From contig NZ_JAEMNX010000012.1 of NCBI RefSeq assembly GCF_016463975.1, forward strand, positions 1 to 64,000: a DNA stretch of 64,000 bases. Reading direction: 5' to 3'. Made by a program: the position numbers and the translations under genes. Below are positions 63,975 through 64,000 of the stretch, in pieces (the stretch's first letter is position 1; each line of letters starts with the position of its first letter). Under the pieces are notes generated by a model, which worked only from the letters and a program-made list of their open reading frames with translations, was not told the DNA's origin and did not search any database. Source of the stretch: Marinomonas transparens (GTDB lineage: Bacteria > Pseudomonadota > Gammaproteobacteria > Pseudomonadales > Marinomonadaceae).

Positions 63975-64000
63975 AGGCTGCTTTCAGGCCAAACAAGCCA

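Overview
The window reads as a core chromosomal segment of a marine gammaproteobacterium, most likely Marinomonas or a close Oceanospirillales relative. The basis is gene order (lolB-ispE-prs-rplY-pth-ychF, hemA-prfA-prmC, hemCDXY, lptM-lysA-dapF-DUF484-HAD, divergent bamD/rluD, divergent suhB/trmJ), AT-leaning codon use and the choline uptake genes. The genus is an inference. There are no rRNA genes, insertion sequences or CRISPR arrays.

Layout. 1-7 kb: two cold-shock proteins, a DUF2058 protein, a porin, a cupin/FAH-hydrolase pair, a short DTW-domain protein and a GST-like protein. 6.7-12.9 kb: bamD, rluD, pgeF, clpB and an outer-membrane barrel protein. 13-13.9 kb: a minus-strand tRNA operon (Gln-Met-Gln-Met-Gln) that runs into a tandem array of 88-bp repeats derived from the tRNA-Gln 3' half. 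14-20.6 kb: envelope and translation operon from a TPR lipoprotein through lolB, ispE, prs, rplY, pth and ychF. 20.8-28 kb: hemA-prfA-prmC, yaaA, a membrane transporter and a PAS chemoreceptor. 28-38.6 kb: hemCDXY, argH, lptM, lysA, dapF, DUF484 and a HAD phosphatase, with xerC missing from its usual place. 38.7-41 kb: trxA, then a small accessory island with vapB, a wrecked vapC, and an AntA/AntB antirepressor gene with an elaborate leader, bracketed by hairpin repeats. 41-47.5 kb: pirin/LysR, AEC transporter, galU, argP/argO-type pair and an MFS transporter. 47.8-51.6 kb: betI-choXWV choline uptake. 51.8-64 kb: C-S lyase, DUF1801, fatty-acid hydroxylase, yceH, an oxidoreductase with a His-rich tail, suhB, trmJ, gnd, pckA, tatD, an RmlD-like protein and a small membrane protein.

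How genes work together. The hem genes supply tetrapyrrole from glutamyl-tRNA to uroporphyrinogen III. BamD, LolB, LptM, the porin and the barrel protein serve the outer membrane. BetI and ChoXWV link choline sensing to import for osmoprotection. ArgP and the LysE/ArgO-type exporter form a basic amino acid export pair.

Most unusual items: (1) the antA leader (about 40430-40700), where a promoter, a tRNA-sized segment ending in a terminator, three UUCGAAC loops and two mutually exclusive pairings around a strong ribosome binding site suggest an undescribed RNA switch; (2) the tRNA-Gln-derived 88-bp repeats, comparable in design to the rtT repeats of the E. coli tyrT operon; (3) a SuhB homologue that has lost almost all inositol-monophosphatase metal ligands; (4) a vapBC module whose toxin is broken by a nonsense codon and deletions. 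All functional statements come from reading the sequence; no search or folding was run.
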